Below are positions 38,164-48,547 of a stretch of 64,000 bases of DNA, one piece after another; position 1 is the first letter of the stretch; every line of letters starts with the position of its first letter. The notes under the pieces were generated by a model, which was not told the DNA's origin, ran no database searches, and was given only the letters and a program-made list of their open reading frames with translations. Source of the DNA: Streptococcus viridans (GTDB taxonomy: Bacteria; Bacillota; Bacilli; Lactobacillales; Streptococcaceae); assembly GCF_900636365.1 (NCBI RefSeq), contig NZ_LR134266.1, positions 1,687,501 through 1,751,500 on the forward strand, in the 5' to 3' direction. The position numbers were made by a program, and so were the translations under genes.

Positions 38164-38898
38164 TTAGGCTTCAAACCACCATTCAATCTTGCTTGGATCT
38201 TCAACCAAGACAAATTGTTGCCTTTTTGGTACAAAAGTCACCTGATCTCCAAAGCAAGAGGCTACTTCACTTGCTACAAATGGCTCTAGAATGACCTTGA
38301 CCTGACAAAGGTCCCAAGTCTGCCCATTTGAAAGTGTGAGGTCTGGACCATCTGATGCATCTAACTCTAAATAATCTTCTAAGCCAGGTAGTTGTTGATA
38401 AAAAGCTGTAGAAATCTCTACATTAGGCACACGAAGCACCATCTTTTCTACGAAAAACTCCGTCAAGGTTGTAAACTCTTCATTCGCTTGAAAATCTGGA
38501 ACTTCCCCGATTTCAACTAAACTGTCCACTTGCTCTTCCGCATGGAGTAAGATACGATCTCCTTCTGGCGAAAGGGCCTCGAAGGCATAACCATTTTTTC
38601 CTTTGAAGAGGCGATCAACTTGATGACCACGAGCCAGAAGCCACTCAATTTCTTGAGGATTGGTCACATGAATCTTTAAGCAGGCGAGGCGTTTTGGCCC
38701 CTCTACCTTGCGTGTTCTCATACTAGGGGATTCCTCTAAATAGAGACGGTCTGTCTTCGATTGGTCTCCAAGGGATAATAAGGCCCCATCTTCCAACAGG
38801 GTTTTCATTCCCAAGACCTTTTCAAAAAATTCTTGATTGACATTTCGATTGTTTGTTTTTAATACAGGTGAAATACTACTAATTTTATTTATGCACAT
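38164..38898 (-). CDS. cppA: CppA family protein
   Basis: A 244-residue protein of the CppA family, once described as a C3-degrading proteinase in streptococci. The fold belongs to the vicinal-oxygen-chelate (glyoxalase) group, in two modules of about 120 residues each. The N-terminal module starts MCINKISSISPVLKTNNRNVNQEFFEKVLGM, here given only as a marker of the family start. There is no signal peptide, which makes a direct extracellular protease role questionable. The ATG at 38898 lies 6 bases after GGAGG. Its neighbours are the papain-like fusion gene and pepX. Confidence 0.85.
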   Translation of the reverse strand: MCINKISSISPVLKTNNRNVNQEFFEKVLGMKTLLEDGALLSLGDQSKTDRLYLEESPSMRTRKVEGPKRLACLKIHVTNPQEIEWLLARGHQVDRLFKGKNGYAFEALSPEGDRILLHAEEQVDSLVEIGEVPDFQANEEFTTLTEFFVEKMVLRVPNVEISTAFYQQLPGLEDYLELDASDGPDLTLSNGQTWDLCQVKVILEPFVASEVASCFGDQVTFVPKRQQFVLVEDPSKIEWWFEA

Positions 38899-39003
38899 AA
38901 TTCCTCCAAGCCTTTTATATTTTAAAAGATTTTCTTTTTTTTTACAAGAAATCTTGTGCAAAAAAGACAGATTTCTCAAAATTTAGAATCTATCGTTCTT
39001 TTC

Positions 39004-40284
39004 TTAATATACGGTTCGTGTATGGACCAGGCCATTTGGAGCTTCAAATTCGTACTCTAAATAATCCTGATAGGTCCCTGGTGCAATCACTCCCCGCACA
39101 TCTAATACAGCCGTTCCCGCCTGTCCCACGATCGAATCTGCTAACAGGCAACAATTAGTAGACAGAATAAAATAAGATTTAAAACGCGAAGAAGTAAATT
39201 TATATAGTTCAGCTCCTAAATCATACTTCAATTTGTAAGCATAGGTCGTCTGACCGTCTTCCTGTAACCTACTAGGTGGATCCCAAGGTTCTAACAATTG
39301 ATCAATTTCATCTAGACGTTTCTCCACTGCCTGACTCTCTTCTTCCGTAAGGGATAGACTGTAGCCAAACAGAGTCTTGTGACTCTCTCTTTTACATAGT
39401 TCGATGTATGGTTCCTTATCCACTTTAAAAAGTACGCCATCCCCAATCGTCCCAAACAGACGCTCTGAAAAAGGATCGTAACTTCCGTAAGAAATGACCT
39501 TCCCCTGATAACAAATATCTACATGCCCAATCGCTCCAAATAGGTTGCTATCAGAAGTATGAACCAAAATTTCTAATTCCCTTGCCTCTTCTTCCGTTTT
39601 CACCAACCGATATGGGCCACCTTGACCCGTCGATCTCCCTTTTTGAAGAAACTGGTTAAAGCGTTTTAACTCCTCAGCTGGGATAAAGGCTGCAAAGATA
39701 ACAGGTAGGCTAATACGAAAGCGACGTTTCAACTCCTGGCCTTGTTGGTCTTTGTCAAATAAAATACCATCTCGAATATTAGAAATCCCCAACAAGACCA
39801 GATAAGTCCCCAAGAGGATAAATTGAAAGTGCCCATCTGAACCAGGTTCCAAGACGCTTGCTAGACCAATCGCCCCGTTCAAAAGAGCATCCCATAAATA
39901 GATCCAGCCTCCTTTTACCCGATTGGCCTTGTAAAGCCAAAATGTAATGGCATAGACCAGAGCTGTTCCCAACTGGTAAGCTCCTAAACAAATCACCACC
40001 AAATCAACGGGTAAATTGGTCAATCGATTCAACCAACTCAAACTAACCGAAAGAAAAATAAACCAAATGGAATGGCTATAGGAAATAGACTTGCGACGCA
40101 AGATCAAGCGCAGGAGAAAACTTCCTAGTCCATCGACTAAAAAATAAACAGCTAATAGATCCAAGGAAAACTTGGTGAAGCCAACACCGTTTCGAAAAAT
40201 GAGAATCCCAAAAATAACAGCAAGAAGCCCAAACAATAAGGTCCGCCTTCTTGCAACTTCTTCAACAGATAATGTTCTCACCAT
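39004..40284 (-). CDS. HdeD-like (DUF308) membrane protein with papain-like C-terminal domain
   Basis: A 426-residue two-part protein. Residues 15-175 contain about six hydrophobic segments in the repeated pattern of HdeD/DUF308 proteins (LLFGLLAVIFGILIF, LLAVYFLVDGLGSFLLRL). Residues of about 225-426 form a soluble domain with GHVDICYQGKVISYGSYD (His254) and STNCCLLADSI (Cys378, Cys379). A His before a Cys in these contexts resembles permuted papain-like (NlpC/P60, YiiX, LRAT-type) hydrolases or acyltransferases. That assignment is an inference. AAGGAGG precedes the ATG at 40284. It is divergent from pepX. Confidence 0.7.
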   Translation of the reverse strand: MVRTLSVEEVARRRTLLFGLLAVIFGILIFRNGVGFTKFSLDLLAVYFLVDGLGSFLLRLILRRKSISYSHSIWFIFLSVSLSWLNRLTNLPVDLVVICLGAYQLGTALVYAITFWLYKANRVKGGWIYLWDALLNGAIGLASVLEPGSDGHFQFILLGTYLVLLGISNIRDGILFDKDQQGQELKRRFRISLPVIFAAFIPAEELKRFNQFLQKGRSTGQGGPYRLVKTEEEARELEILVHTSDSNLFGAIGHVDICYQGKVISYGSYDPFSERLFGTIGDGVLFKVDKEPYIELCKRESHKTLFGYSLSLTEEESQAVEKRLDEIDQLLEPWDPPSRLQEDGQTTYAYKLKYDLGAELYKFTSSRFKSYFILSTNCCLLADSIVGQAGTAVLDVRGVIAPGTYQDYLEYEFEAPNGLVHTRTVY

Positions 40285-40312
40285 GGCACCCTCCTTCATA
40301 GATCAAAGGTCT

Positions 40313-40342
40313 TTAGACAAATACTATTTTATCAAGTATAAT
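40313..40342 (+). promoter_or_regulatory. Promoter of pepX
   Basis: TTAGAC, 18 bases and TATAAT, 43 bases before the start codon. Confidence 0.55.
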
Positions 40343-40385
40343 ATAAGAAGTAAAGAAACAGTGAAGCTGACAAAAGGAGCATCCT

Positions 40386-42665
40386 ATGAAATACAATCAA
40401 TATAGTTACTTGGCTCTCGACCAAGCAGACATTCTAAAAGAATTAAAAGAAATCGGTTTTGACCTTCCTCTTCATCTTACAGAAAAAGAACAGTTTGAAT
40501 GCTTTGTTCGCAAAGTGTTCTTCACTTATAAAAACACAGACTATCCCCTCTCTAACCTTGTGGTGGATTCTAAAACAGATCTCCTAAGTTATTTCCAATC
40601 TGACCGCGAATGGTCTCCAAATATTTTCTACACAGTAGCCCTCCAATTGCTCGGTTTCCGCTATTTTATTGACTTTGAAGAAACAGATAACTTCTTAAAA
40701 GAAGTCCAATTTCCGATTAAATATGGAAACTTGGTAGAGAATCTCTATCACCTCCTCAACACTCGAACAGTCAAAGGGAATTTACTCATCGAACAGTTGG
40801 TCAGTGATGGCTTAATCCCTGAAGACAATCGCTACCACTTTTTCAACGGAAAAAGTCTAGCCACTTTTAACTGCCATGATGTGATCCGCGAGGTGGTCTA
40901 TGTAGAAAGTCGAATTGATAGCGATCAGGATGGTCTTCCAGATTTGGTCAAGGTCAATATTATTCGCCCTCGCTATGAAGGAAAAATTCCAGCCGTCATG
41001 ACTGCCAGCCCTTATCACCAAGGAACCAATGACAAGGCCAGTGACAAGGCTCTCTATAATATGAATGTGGACCTGGAGAAAAAAGAAGCAAGAAGCATCC
41101 AAGTCAGTCAACCCACGCTCGAAATCGTTGACCCAGTTGGAGAAGCCCAACTGGTCTCTGAGGCTGAAGAAACCCTCACTCATATCAACAGCAGTTATAC
41201 TCTCAATGACTACCTTCTCGCCCGTGGCTTCGCCAATCTCTACGTCTCCGGTCTAGGGACCAAGGACTCCCAAGGCTTGATGACTAATGGAGATTACCGT
41301 CAAATCGAGGCCTATAAAAATGTCATCGACTGGCTCAACGGACGCTGTCGTGCCTTCACAGACCATAGTCGCCAACGCCAAATCAAGGCTGATTGGTCCA
41401 ACGGCAAGGTTGCTACGACGGGCTTATCCTACCTAGGAACCATGTCCAATGGACTGGCTACCACAGGGGTTGATGGCCTAGAAGTGATCATCGCAGAAGC
41501 CGGTATCTCTTCTTGGTACAACTACTACCGCGAAAATGGCCTTGTCACAAGTCCTGGTGGCTATCCTGGAGAGGATTTTGATTCGCTCGCTGAGTTGACC
41601 TATTCACGCGCCCTTCGGGCTGGAGACTATCTCCGCCACCATGCAGCCCATGTCGCTGATTTGGAAGAGGTTAAGAAGCAATTGGATCGCAAAACAGGGG
41701 ACTACAACCAATTCTGGCACAACCGTAACTACCTCCTACAGGCAGACAAAGTCAAGGCTGAAGTCGTCTTCACCCATGGTTCGCAAGACTGGAACGTCAA
41801 ACCCCTCCATGTCTATAATATGTTCCAGGCTCTTCCAGCAAACATCAGGAAACACCTCTTCTACCACAATGGTGCCCATGTTTACCTCAACAACTGGCAG
41901 TCCATTGACTTCCGTGAAAGCATGAACGCCCTACTTTCTAAAAAATTACTGGGCTACGATTCAAGCTATGAATTGCCAACTGTCATCTGGCAGGACAATA
42001 CAGGAGAGCAAAGCTGGACTAGCTTAGAAGATTTTGGCAACCAAACAGCTCAGCGGACCTTCTCTCTTGGTGACAGTGAAAAAGTTATCCAAAACCGCTA
42101 TGCGACAGAAGACTATGAGCGCTATGGCAAGGCCTATCCAACCTTCTTAACCGATCTTTACCAAGATAAGGCCCAGCAAGTGACCATCGATCTTCCGATA
42201 GAAAAAGACCTACACCTCAACGGAAAAGCTCGCCTTCACCTACGGCTCCAATCTAGCACTGACAAGGGCTTGCTCTCAGCCCAACTGATGGAGCTAGGAA
42301 GCAAGAAGTACCTCCAGCCTTATCCAGCCGTCCTATCCGTCCGTACCCTTGATAACGGTCGTTACCATATGCTAGACAACTTGACCGAGTTGCCCTTCAA
42401 GGAAGCCGGCCAACGAGTAATTACAAAGGGGTATCTCAACCTTCAAAACCGTCATGATCTTTTACAAGTCGAACCTGTAACCCCAGGGGAATGGATGGAA
42501 TTCGACTTTGAACTCCAACCAACCATCTACAAGCTGGAAAAAGGGACTACTCTTCGTCTTGTCCTTTATACAACCGATTTCGAGATCACCGTCCGCGACC
42601 AGACGGACTACCAACTCACCATTGACCTGGCCAATTCTAGCCTGACCCTTCCTGAAATGGAGTAA
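40386..42665 (+). CDS. pepX: Xaa-Pro dipeptidyl-peptidase
   Basis: A cytoplasmic serine peptidase (family S15) that releases X-Pro dipeptides from proline-rich peptides. It has 759 residues, the normal length. The nucleophile Ser348 is in [13 protein letters not shown]. The acid is in [14 protein letters not shown], and the base histidine is in [12 protein letters not shown]. The N-terminal helical domain and the C-terminal jelly-roll domain flank the catalytic core. An AAAGGAG site precedes the ATG. Confidence 0.96.
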   Translation: MKYNQYSYLALDQADILKELKEIGFDLPLHLTEKEQFECFVRKVFFTYKNTDYPLSNLVVDSKTDLLSYFQSDREWSPNIFYTVALQLLGFRYFIDFEETDNFLKEVQFPIKYGNLVENLYHLLNTRTVKGNLLIEQLVSDGLIPEDNRYHFFNGKSLATFNCHDVIREVVYVESRIDSDQDGLPDLVKVNIIRPRYEGKIPAVMTASPYHQGTNDKASDKALYNMNVDLEKKEARSIQVSQPTLEIVDPVGEAQLVSEAEETLTHINSSYTLNDYLLARGFANLYVSGLGTKDSQGLMTNGDYRQIEAYKNVIDWLNGRCRAFTDHSRQRQIKADWSNGKVATTGLSYLGTMSNGLATTGVDGLEVIIAEAGISSWYNYYRENGLVTSPGGYPGEDFDSLAELTYSRALRAGDYLRHHAAHVADLEEVKKQLDRKTGDYNQFWHNRNYLLQADKVKAEVVFTHGSQDWNVKPLHVYNMFQALPANIRKHLFYHNGAHVYLNNWQSIDFRESMNALLSKKLLGYDSSYELPTVIWQDNTGEQSWTSLEDFGNQTAQRTFSLGDSEKVIQNRYATEDYERYGKAYPTFLTDLYQDKAQQVTIDLPIEKDLHLNGKARLHLRLQSSTDKGLLSAQLMELGSKKYLQPYPAVLSVRTLDNGRYHMLDNLTELPFKEAGQRVITKGYLNLQNRHDLLQVEPVTPGEWMEFDFELQPTIYKLEKGTTLRLVLYTTDFEITVRDQTDYQLTIDLANSSLTLPEME

Positions 42666-42707
42666 GGAATCCAGCCTTTTCTCCAGTCGTCCCTTCCCCT
42701 GCTTCAT

Positions 42708-42736
42708 TTGACAGCCTTGCCTACTTATGATAATAT
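42708..42736 (+). promoter_or_regulatory. Promoter of rocS
   Basis: TTGACA, 17 bases and TAATAT, 40 bases before the rocS start. Confidence 0.8.
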
Positions 42737-42776
42737 CTAAGAGAGTATTTCATAGAAAAAGAGTTTAGAGGATATT

Positions 42777-43292
42777 ATGGCTATCGAAAAAACAGTCAGC
42801 GAAATTGCTGAAATTCTAGGAGTTAGTCGCCAAGCGGTCAACAACCGTGTCAAGGCCCTAGATCCTGAAGATACAGAAAAAAATGATAAGGGAGTTACCG
42901 TCGTAACCCGTAGTGGCTTGATCAAGCTAGAAGAAATCTACAAAAAGACGATCTTTGAAGACGAGCCCGTCAGTGATGATGTCAAACAACGGGAACTGAT
43001 GGAGATTCTAGTCGACGAGAAGAATGCTGAAATCGTTCGTCTCTACGAACAACTAAAAGCAAAAGACGACCAGCTAAAATCCAAAGATGAGCAATTATCT
43101 AAAAAGGACGAACAGTTGCGTGTCAAAGATGTTCAGATCGCTGAAAAAGACAAACAGCTCGACCAACAACAACAGCTAACCCTTCAGGCAATGAATGACC
43201 GCGAAACATTGAAATTAGAATTAGATCAAGCCAATGAAAAGGTTCAAGAACAAGAGAGTAAAGGCTTCTGGAGACGCGTCTTTGGTCGCTAA
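42777..43292 (+). CDS. rocS: Chromosome segregation regulator RocS-like
   Basis: A 171-residue protein with three parts: an N-terminal helix-turn-helix (EIAEILGVSRQAVNNRVKAL); a long coiled coil (about 80-155) built from repeated KDEQL/KDDQL units; and a C-terminal amphipathic tail, GFWRRVFGR, that fits membrane binding. This layout matches RocS, which helps chromosome segregation and nucleoid protection in Streptococcus pneumoniae. The name rests on layout and remembered similarity. It is preceded by a strong promoter and followed by a terminator. Confidence 0.78.
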   Translation: MAIEKTVSEIAEILGVSRQAVNNRVKALDPEDTEKNDKGVTVVTRSGLIKLEEIYKKTIFEDEPVSDDVKQRELMEILVDEKNAEIVRLYEQLKAKDDQLKSKDEQLSKKDEQLRVKDVQIAEKDKQLDQQQQLTLQAMNDRETLKLELDQANEKVQEQESKGFWRRVFGR

Positions 43293-43315
43293 AAACTGAC
43301 TTCGGTCAGTTTTTT
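43291..43315 (+). terminator. Terminator of rocS
   Basis: AAAACTGAC, a TTCG tetraloop and GTCAGTTTTTT. It begins at the rocS stop codon. Confidence 0.9.
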
Positions 43316-43380
43316 CTATGCCTTTCCTTCCCCTCAACAATTAGAAAATCCAAAAACACCCATTATATGAAGGAGTTCCC

Positions 43381-43974
43381 TTGAAAGAATTAAGCCACTA
43401 TGTCTCCTTTGATTTAGAATTTAATCAATTTGAAGGAAAGTACCACATTATCCAAGTTTCTGCCGTCCGCTTTGCAGATGGCCAAGAAGTTGCCCACTTT
43501 GATTCCTATGCCTATACGGATAAACCACTAAAGAGTTTTATCAATGGCCTCACCGGGATCACATCTGATAAAATCCTCCAAGCTCCCCCACTCGAACAAG
43601 TCCTAGAAGAGTTTCAAGACTTTGTTGCAGACAGTCCCCTCATTGGATACAATGCCATCAAGAGCGACCTCCCTATCCTAGCAGAAAATGGGCTGGAGTT
43701 CACAGACCAGTATGCTGTTGATGTCTTTGAGGAAGCGTCTAAACGCCGGCCTTCTGACCTCCATGGGATCAAAAACTTGCAGCTCCATACAGTTGCTCAG
43801 TTTTTAGGTGTGGCTGGAAAATCGCATGATAGTCTAGAAGATGCACGAATGACTGCCCTTGTTTATGAAGCCTTTCTCGAATCAGACCGGGCCCGGCAAC
43901 TCTTAACAGAACAAGAATCCTTTTCTACCTCTCCTTTTGGTGGATTAGACCTCTCCAATTTTTTTAACGACTAA
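43381..43974 (+). CDS. DEDDh 3'-5' exonuclease, DnaQ-like
   Basis: A 197-residue nuclease of the RNase T/DnaQ fold. The motifs are FDLEFNQF (Exo I, Asp and Glu), IGYNAIKSDLPIL (Exo II) and KSHDSLEDARMTALVY (Exo III, with His and Asp). It has no polymerase domain, so it is a stand-alone proofreading, repair or RNA-trimming enzyme. The start is TTG at 43381, since AAGGAG lies 6 bases before it and no ATG fits. The 175-bp element begins 3 bases after the stop. Confidence 0.85.
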   Translation: MKELSHYVSFDLEFNQFEGKYHIIQVSAVRFADGQEVAHFDSYAYTDKPLKSFINGLTGITSDKILQAPPLEQVLEEFQDFVADSPLIGYNAIKSDLPILAENGLEFTDQYAVDVFEEASKRRPSDLHGIKNLQLHTVAQFLGVAGKSHDSLEDARMTALVYEAFLESDRARQLLTEQESFSTSPFGGLDLSNFFND

Positions 43975-43977
43975 AAA

Positions 43978-44152
43978 GAGGCTGGGACAAAAGTCCTAGC
44001 CTCTCTATTGTCTTTGGATTATCGAGCAAGACGCAGTGGTTGAGTGAGCTCTACTACGCTGATTTCATCAGCTTTTACAGCCCTACTCAACTGTGCGGAG
44101 GTGGGACGACGAAATCGAATTCTAACGAATTACCGATTTCTGTCTCACTCTC
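43978..44152 (+). repeat. 175-bp three-hairpin element, copy 4
   Basis: The same orientation as copy 1, filling the gap between the converging exonuclease gene and the YbaB gene. A GAGTGAGCT change in the middle hairpin and TGTCTCACTC at the end distinguish this copy. It should terminate both genes. Confidence 0.9.
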
Positions 44153-44165
44153 TTTCTCTGTATGC

Positions 44166-44465
44166 TTAGAATGGTAATTTACCAGCAAAAGCTCCCAATT
44201 TTTTCTTGGTTGCCTCATCAATTTCTTCGATGGCCGCATTGATGGCTTGAACCGTCATATCAGAAAGAGTTTCTGTATCTTCTGGGTCCACGACTGCTGG
44301 GTTAAATTCGATAGATACCACCTTTTTATCACCTGTCAAGGTAGCGACGACTAAGTCCTGAGCTGATTTGCCAACAAATTGAGAAGCCGCCAACTCTGCC
44401 TGGCTTTGTTCCATTTGTTTCTGAAGCTTTTGTGCTTGCTTCATCATGTTTTGCATATTCATCAT
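44166..44465 (-). CDS. YbaB/EbfC family nucleoid-associated protein
   Basis: A 99-residue DNA-binding protein that forms a tweezer-like dimer and may help organise the nucleoid. The start [20 protein letters not shown], the central beta sheet ([21 protein letters not shown]) and the C-terminal helix [15 protein letters not shown] are typical. In many bacteria the gene is next to dnaX and recR, but here it stands alone. The 175-bp element follows its stop codon. The start may be one codon later. Confidence 0.92.
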   Translation of the reverse strand: MMNMQNMMKQAQKLQKQMEQSQAELAASQFVGKSAQDLVVATLTGDKKVVSIEFNPAVVDPEDTETLSDMTVQAINAAIEEIDEATKKKLGAFAGKLPF

Positions 44466-44605
44466 AAGATTTTCTAGATTCCTTTCGTATCAAGGGGTTA
44501 GCCCCTCTTGTTTAATGGTTACCGCCCACTTCTGCCCATTTTCTAGCTAGATGGGGACTTCTCTCCTATTATAGCATGTTTTCCCCATCCGACAAAGCTG
44601 ATTTT

Positions 44606-45952
44606 TTATTTAAAGAGCGTCGTCACAATGAGTTGGACGTTTAAAAGAGTCAAAAGAGTTGCTACTCCGTAAGCTAAATAGGTATTCCATTTTGCATTGA
44701 CAAATTCTCCCATGATTTTTTTATTGGAGGTAAAGTAAACTAAGGGAAAAATTGAAAATGGTAGAGCCAGCGACAAGAAGACTTGAGAATAGACTAACAA
44801 ATCATCTAGAACACTTTCCTGATCCCCAAAGAGAAAGGCGACTATCAGGACAGGAGTGAGGGCTAACATCCTAGTAAAGAGACGGACAAGCCATTGAGGA
44901 AGCCGGAATTTAAGAAAACCTTCCATGACAATTTGTCCCGTCAGAGTGCCTGTGATAGTTGAATTTTGACCACTTGCTAACAAAGCAACGGCAAAGAGAG
45001 TGGACAGAAAAGGACTTGCAATAGCTCCTGCAATGGCATTGTTTTTCAAGGCATCATACATACTAGAGAAGGCTCCAATTTCTTCAGCGTGGCCAAAAAA
45101 GAGGGCCGCTCCGAGAATCAACAAGAGAGAGTTGACAACAAAAGCCAGGGTCAATTCAATATTGGAGTCCCAGGTCATGAAGCGCACAGCCCGACGAACA
45201 TCTGCAGGATCCTCATAATCGACCTTTCGTGTTTGTGAAATGGAAGAATGTAAATAGAGATTATGAGGCATGACGGTTGCACCAATAATCCCCAGGGCTA
45301 GCGTCAAGGCTTGTGATCCTTTAGGAAGACCAATGCCTACGATTTCCTTTTGGGGAATAAACCCAGCAAAAATTCCACCTATATCTGGTTTTGATAGGAC
45401 CACAAGATAGATAAAAATCCCCAAAATGGTCAAAATCAAGGTGGAGACAATGGCCTCAATCTTGCGAAAACCTAAGTGCATGAGTCCAAGGAGGAGGAAG
45501 ACATCCAGGATGGTGACCAAAATAGAAAAGAGCAAGGGCCATCCGAACAGCAAATGAAGAGCAATCCCTGAACCAATGACTTCTGCTAAATCTGTCGCCA
45601 TCAAAGCTAATTCAATCACTAACCAGAGAATATAGCGGAGCCACTTGGGCAAATGCGTCGCTGTTGTCTGGGCCAAATCTTTCCGATGGACAATCCCTAG
45701 TTTCCCAGCCATCTGTTGCAATTGCATGGCAATCAAGGAAGACAAGAGAACTACCGACAATAGCAAGTAACGATAGTGAGCCCCTCCAACAACGCTGGTG
45801 ATCCAGTTTCCGGGATCCATGTAGCCCACTGCTACTAGGCTACCCGGACCTGAAAACAATAATAAGGTCTTCCAAAAAGAAGTTCCCTTGGGAACCTTGA
45901 CGGATTGATTGATTTCTTGGAGCGATTTCCGCTCTAACTGTTCTAAACTCAT
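44606..45952 (-). CDS. mntH: Manganese/divalent metal:proton symporter, Nramp family
   Basis: Imports Mn2+ (and possibly Fe2+) with protons. It has 448 residues and eleven hydrophobic segments. The metal-binding DPGN motif is in GYMDPGNWITS, the second MPH motif is in ATVMPHNLYLHS, and the consensus transport motif is in ASGQNSTITGTLTGQI. Manganese supports oxidative stress defence in streptococci. It has a single promoter upstream and is monocistronic. Confidence 0.95.
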   Translation of the reverse strand: MSLEQLERKSLQEINQSVKVPKGTSFWKTLLLFSGPGSLVAVGYMDPGNWITSVVGGAHYRYLLLSVVLLSSLIAMQLQQMAGKLGIVHRKDLAQTTATHLPKWLRYILWLVIELALMATDLAEVIGSGIALHLLFGWPLLFSILVTILDVFLLLGLMHLGFRKIEAIVSTLILTILGIFIYLVVLSKPDIGGIFAGFIPQKEIVGIGLPKGSQALTLALGIIGATVMPHNLYLHSSISQTRKVDYEDPADVRRAVRFMTWDSNIELTLAFVVNSLLLILGAALFFGHAEEIGAFSSMYDALKNNAIAGAIASPFLSTLFAVALLASGQNSTITGTLTGQIVMEGFLKFRLPQWLVRLFTRMLALTPVLIVAFLFGDQESVLDDLLVYSQVFLSLALPFSIFPLVYFTSNKKIMGEFVNAKWNTYLAYGVATLLTLLNVQLIVTTLFK

Positions 45953-45986
45953 GATACCCTTCTTTCCATGACGTCACTTCCCCTTG

Positions 45987-46015
45987 ATTATAGCACAAAT
46001 GAAATATTTCGGTAA
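45987..46015 (-). promoter_or_regulatory. Promoter of mntH
   Basis: On the minus strand TTACCG, 17 bases and TATAAT. A TGACGTCA palindrome lies in the leader at about 45969-45976. No MntR-type operator is recognised. Confidence 0.6.
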
Positions 46016-46239
46016 ATTTTCTTTGTGTTTTTAAAAAATGATGCCCTTCTTCGTCCCCACTTCCCCATTTTTTTCGTATTCCTTTAGCGATTTTTTCTCC
46101 TTTGCTCCTCCAAAATGAACCGAATAGCTTCAAAAATCAACCAAATAGATTTTTCCCCCTATTTGACTTCAAAAGCTTGTATACTAATCGTAACTGAAAG
46201 ATAGCTCAGTTATTTACTCAATAGCAAAGGAAAGAATCT

Positions 46240-46770
46240 ATGATCTATGTCATTGAATACAATTATCCCTCTAAGATGTTGGTCGAACATATTAACAACT
46301 ATCTAGAGAAAAAACGGGTTCGTAATCTACCAGTCAAGCTGGTCTATAATGGAAATATCTCCTATATTGACTATGACTTGAAAAACATTTACTTCTTCTC
46401 CTGTCAAGGAAATTCTGGAATCAACGCCTACAAAGAGCTCGAACGCATCCGGAGAAATGATCCCTTCGGACGCATCATTGTCCACTCTAACAAGGTGGAC
46501 GGACGTAGACTCATGGACCATAAACTACAAGTCTATGGTTTGATGGAACTAAGCCTTAATGACTATGGAAAGCCAGACCTCTATTATCAAGAGCTTGACT
46601 TTTTGCTAGGAGATCTCTACGAAGAGCTCTGGGAAATGGCGGCAGAAGCCAAGTACGCTGCTGGGAAGAAAACTAATCAGCTCTTCCCACGCTGGGGTCC
46701 TGAAATTGGAATTTACCCACCTAAACGTTATTCTATCCACCTCCGTCAAAATCCGGACGAAGACAATTAA
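46240..46770 (+). CDS. Degenerate receiver-domain protein (ComE/AgrA-like), no output domain
   Basis: A 176-residue protein. Residues 1-115 can be aligned by eye with the receiver domain of ComE/AgrA-type regulators: the start MIYVIEYNYPSKMLVEHI, NIYFFSCQGNSG where ComE has the phosphoacceptor segment, and FGRIIVHSNK. The phosphoacceptor Asp is replaced by Ser54, and the conserved Lys after strand 5 by a Leu. One of the two N-terminal acidic residues is lost. The C-terminal 60 residues are helical, then polar. No LytTR DNA-binding domain follows. It may be a protein-binding pseudo-receiver. The homology is an inference from pattern. Confidence 0.65.
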   Translation: MIYVIEYNYPSKMLVEHINNYLEKKRVRNLPVKLVYNGNISYIDYDLKNIYFFSCQGNSGINAYKELERIRRNDPFGRIIVHSNKVDGRRLMDHKLQVYGLMELSLNDYGKPDLYYQELDFLLGDLYEELWEMAAEAKYAAGKKTNQLFPRWGPEIGIYPPKRYSIHLRQNPDEDN

Positions 46771-46777
46771 TTCATAA

Positions 46778-48034
<1,257 letters not shown>

Positions 48035-48053
48035 ATATCAAAGGTTGTGAAAA

Positions 48054-48446
48054 ATGAACAGAAGAGAGTCAGTTGAATTTGTCAACATGTGCATGATTAA
48101 AAATGGGGACAAGGTTCTGGTTCAAGATCGAGTTAGTCCTGACTGGCCTGGCATTACTTTTCCTGGCGGACATGTTGAACGTGGCGAATCCTTTGTCGAT
48201 GCGGTCATTCGTGAAGTGAGAGAAGAAACGGGTCTAACCATTTCTAAACACCAACTCTGTGGTATCAAGGACTGGTACGATGATGAGGATTACCGTTATG
48301 TCGTCCTTTTTTACAAGACCGAACACTTTACTGGTGAGCTCCAGTCTTCAGACGAAGGAAAGGTCTGGTGGGAAGAGTTTGAAAATCTATCTCATCTAAA
48401 ACTTGCAACCAATGATATGTCTGATATGCTTCGTGTTTTTTTGTAA
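48054..48446 (+). CDS. Nudix hydrolase, C-terminally truncated by an in-frame stop
   Basis: A MutT/NudG-like pyrophosphohydrolase that probably cleaves a modified nucleoside triphosphate. The Nudix box is complete at residues 39-61 (GHVERGESFVDAVIREVREE then TGL), so the catalytic centre is intact. The reading frame stops at TAA (48444-48446) after 130 residues, but continues in the same frame for 20 more sensible codons (DDLSEFFYYKDGDDWLYDLK) to TAG at 48507-48509. This suggests a recent nonsense change or a sequencing error. The full form would be 151 residues. Confidence 0.85.
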   Translation: MNRRESVEFVNMCMIKNGDKVLVQDRVSPDWPGITFPGGHVERGESFVDAVIREVREETGLTISKHQLCGIKDWYDDEDYRYVVLFYKTEHFTGELQSSDEGKVWWEEFENLSHLKLATNDMSDMLRVFL

Positions 48447-48507
48447 GATGATCTCAGTGAATTCTTCTACTATAAAGACGGTGACGACTGGCTTTATGAT
48501 TTAAAAT

Positions 48508-48547
48508 AGCAAATAATCGGCGGAGAGTCCTCCGCCGATTATTTGCT
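48508..48547. terminator. Bidirectional terminator between the Nudix and MerR genes
   Basis: A 17-base perfect stem, AGCAAATAATCGGCGGA facing its complement. Its right arm includes the stop codon and last codons of the MerR-type gene, and its left end touches the old Nudix stop. Confidence 0.85.

Noticed and set aside
38164-38898. CppA as a secreted complement protease
   Set aside because: No signal peptide or protease motif is visible; the fold looks like the glyoxalase group, so only the family name is kept.
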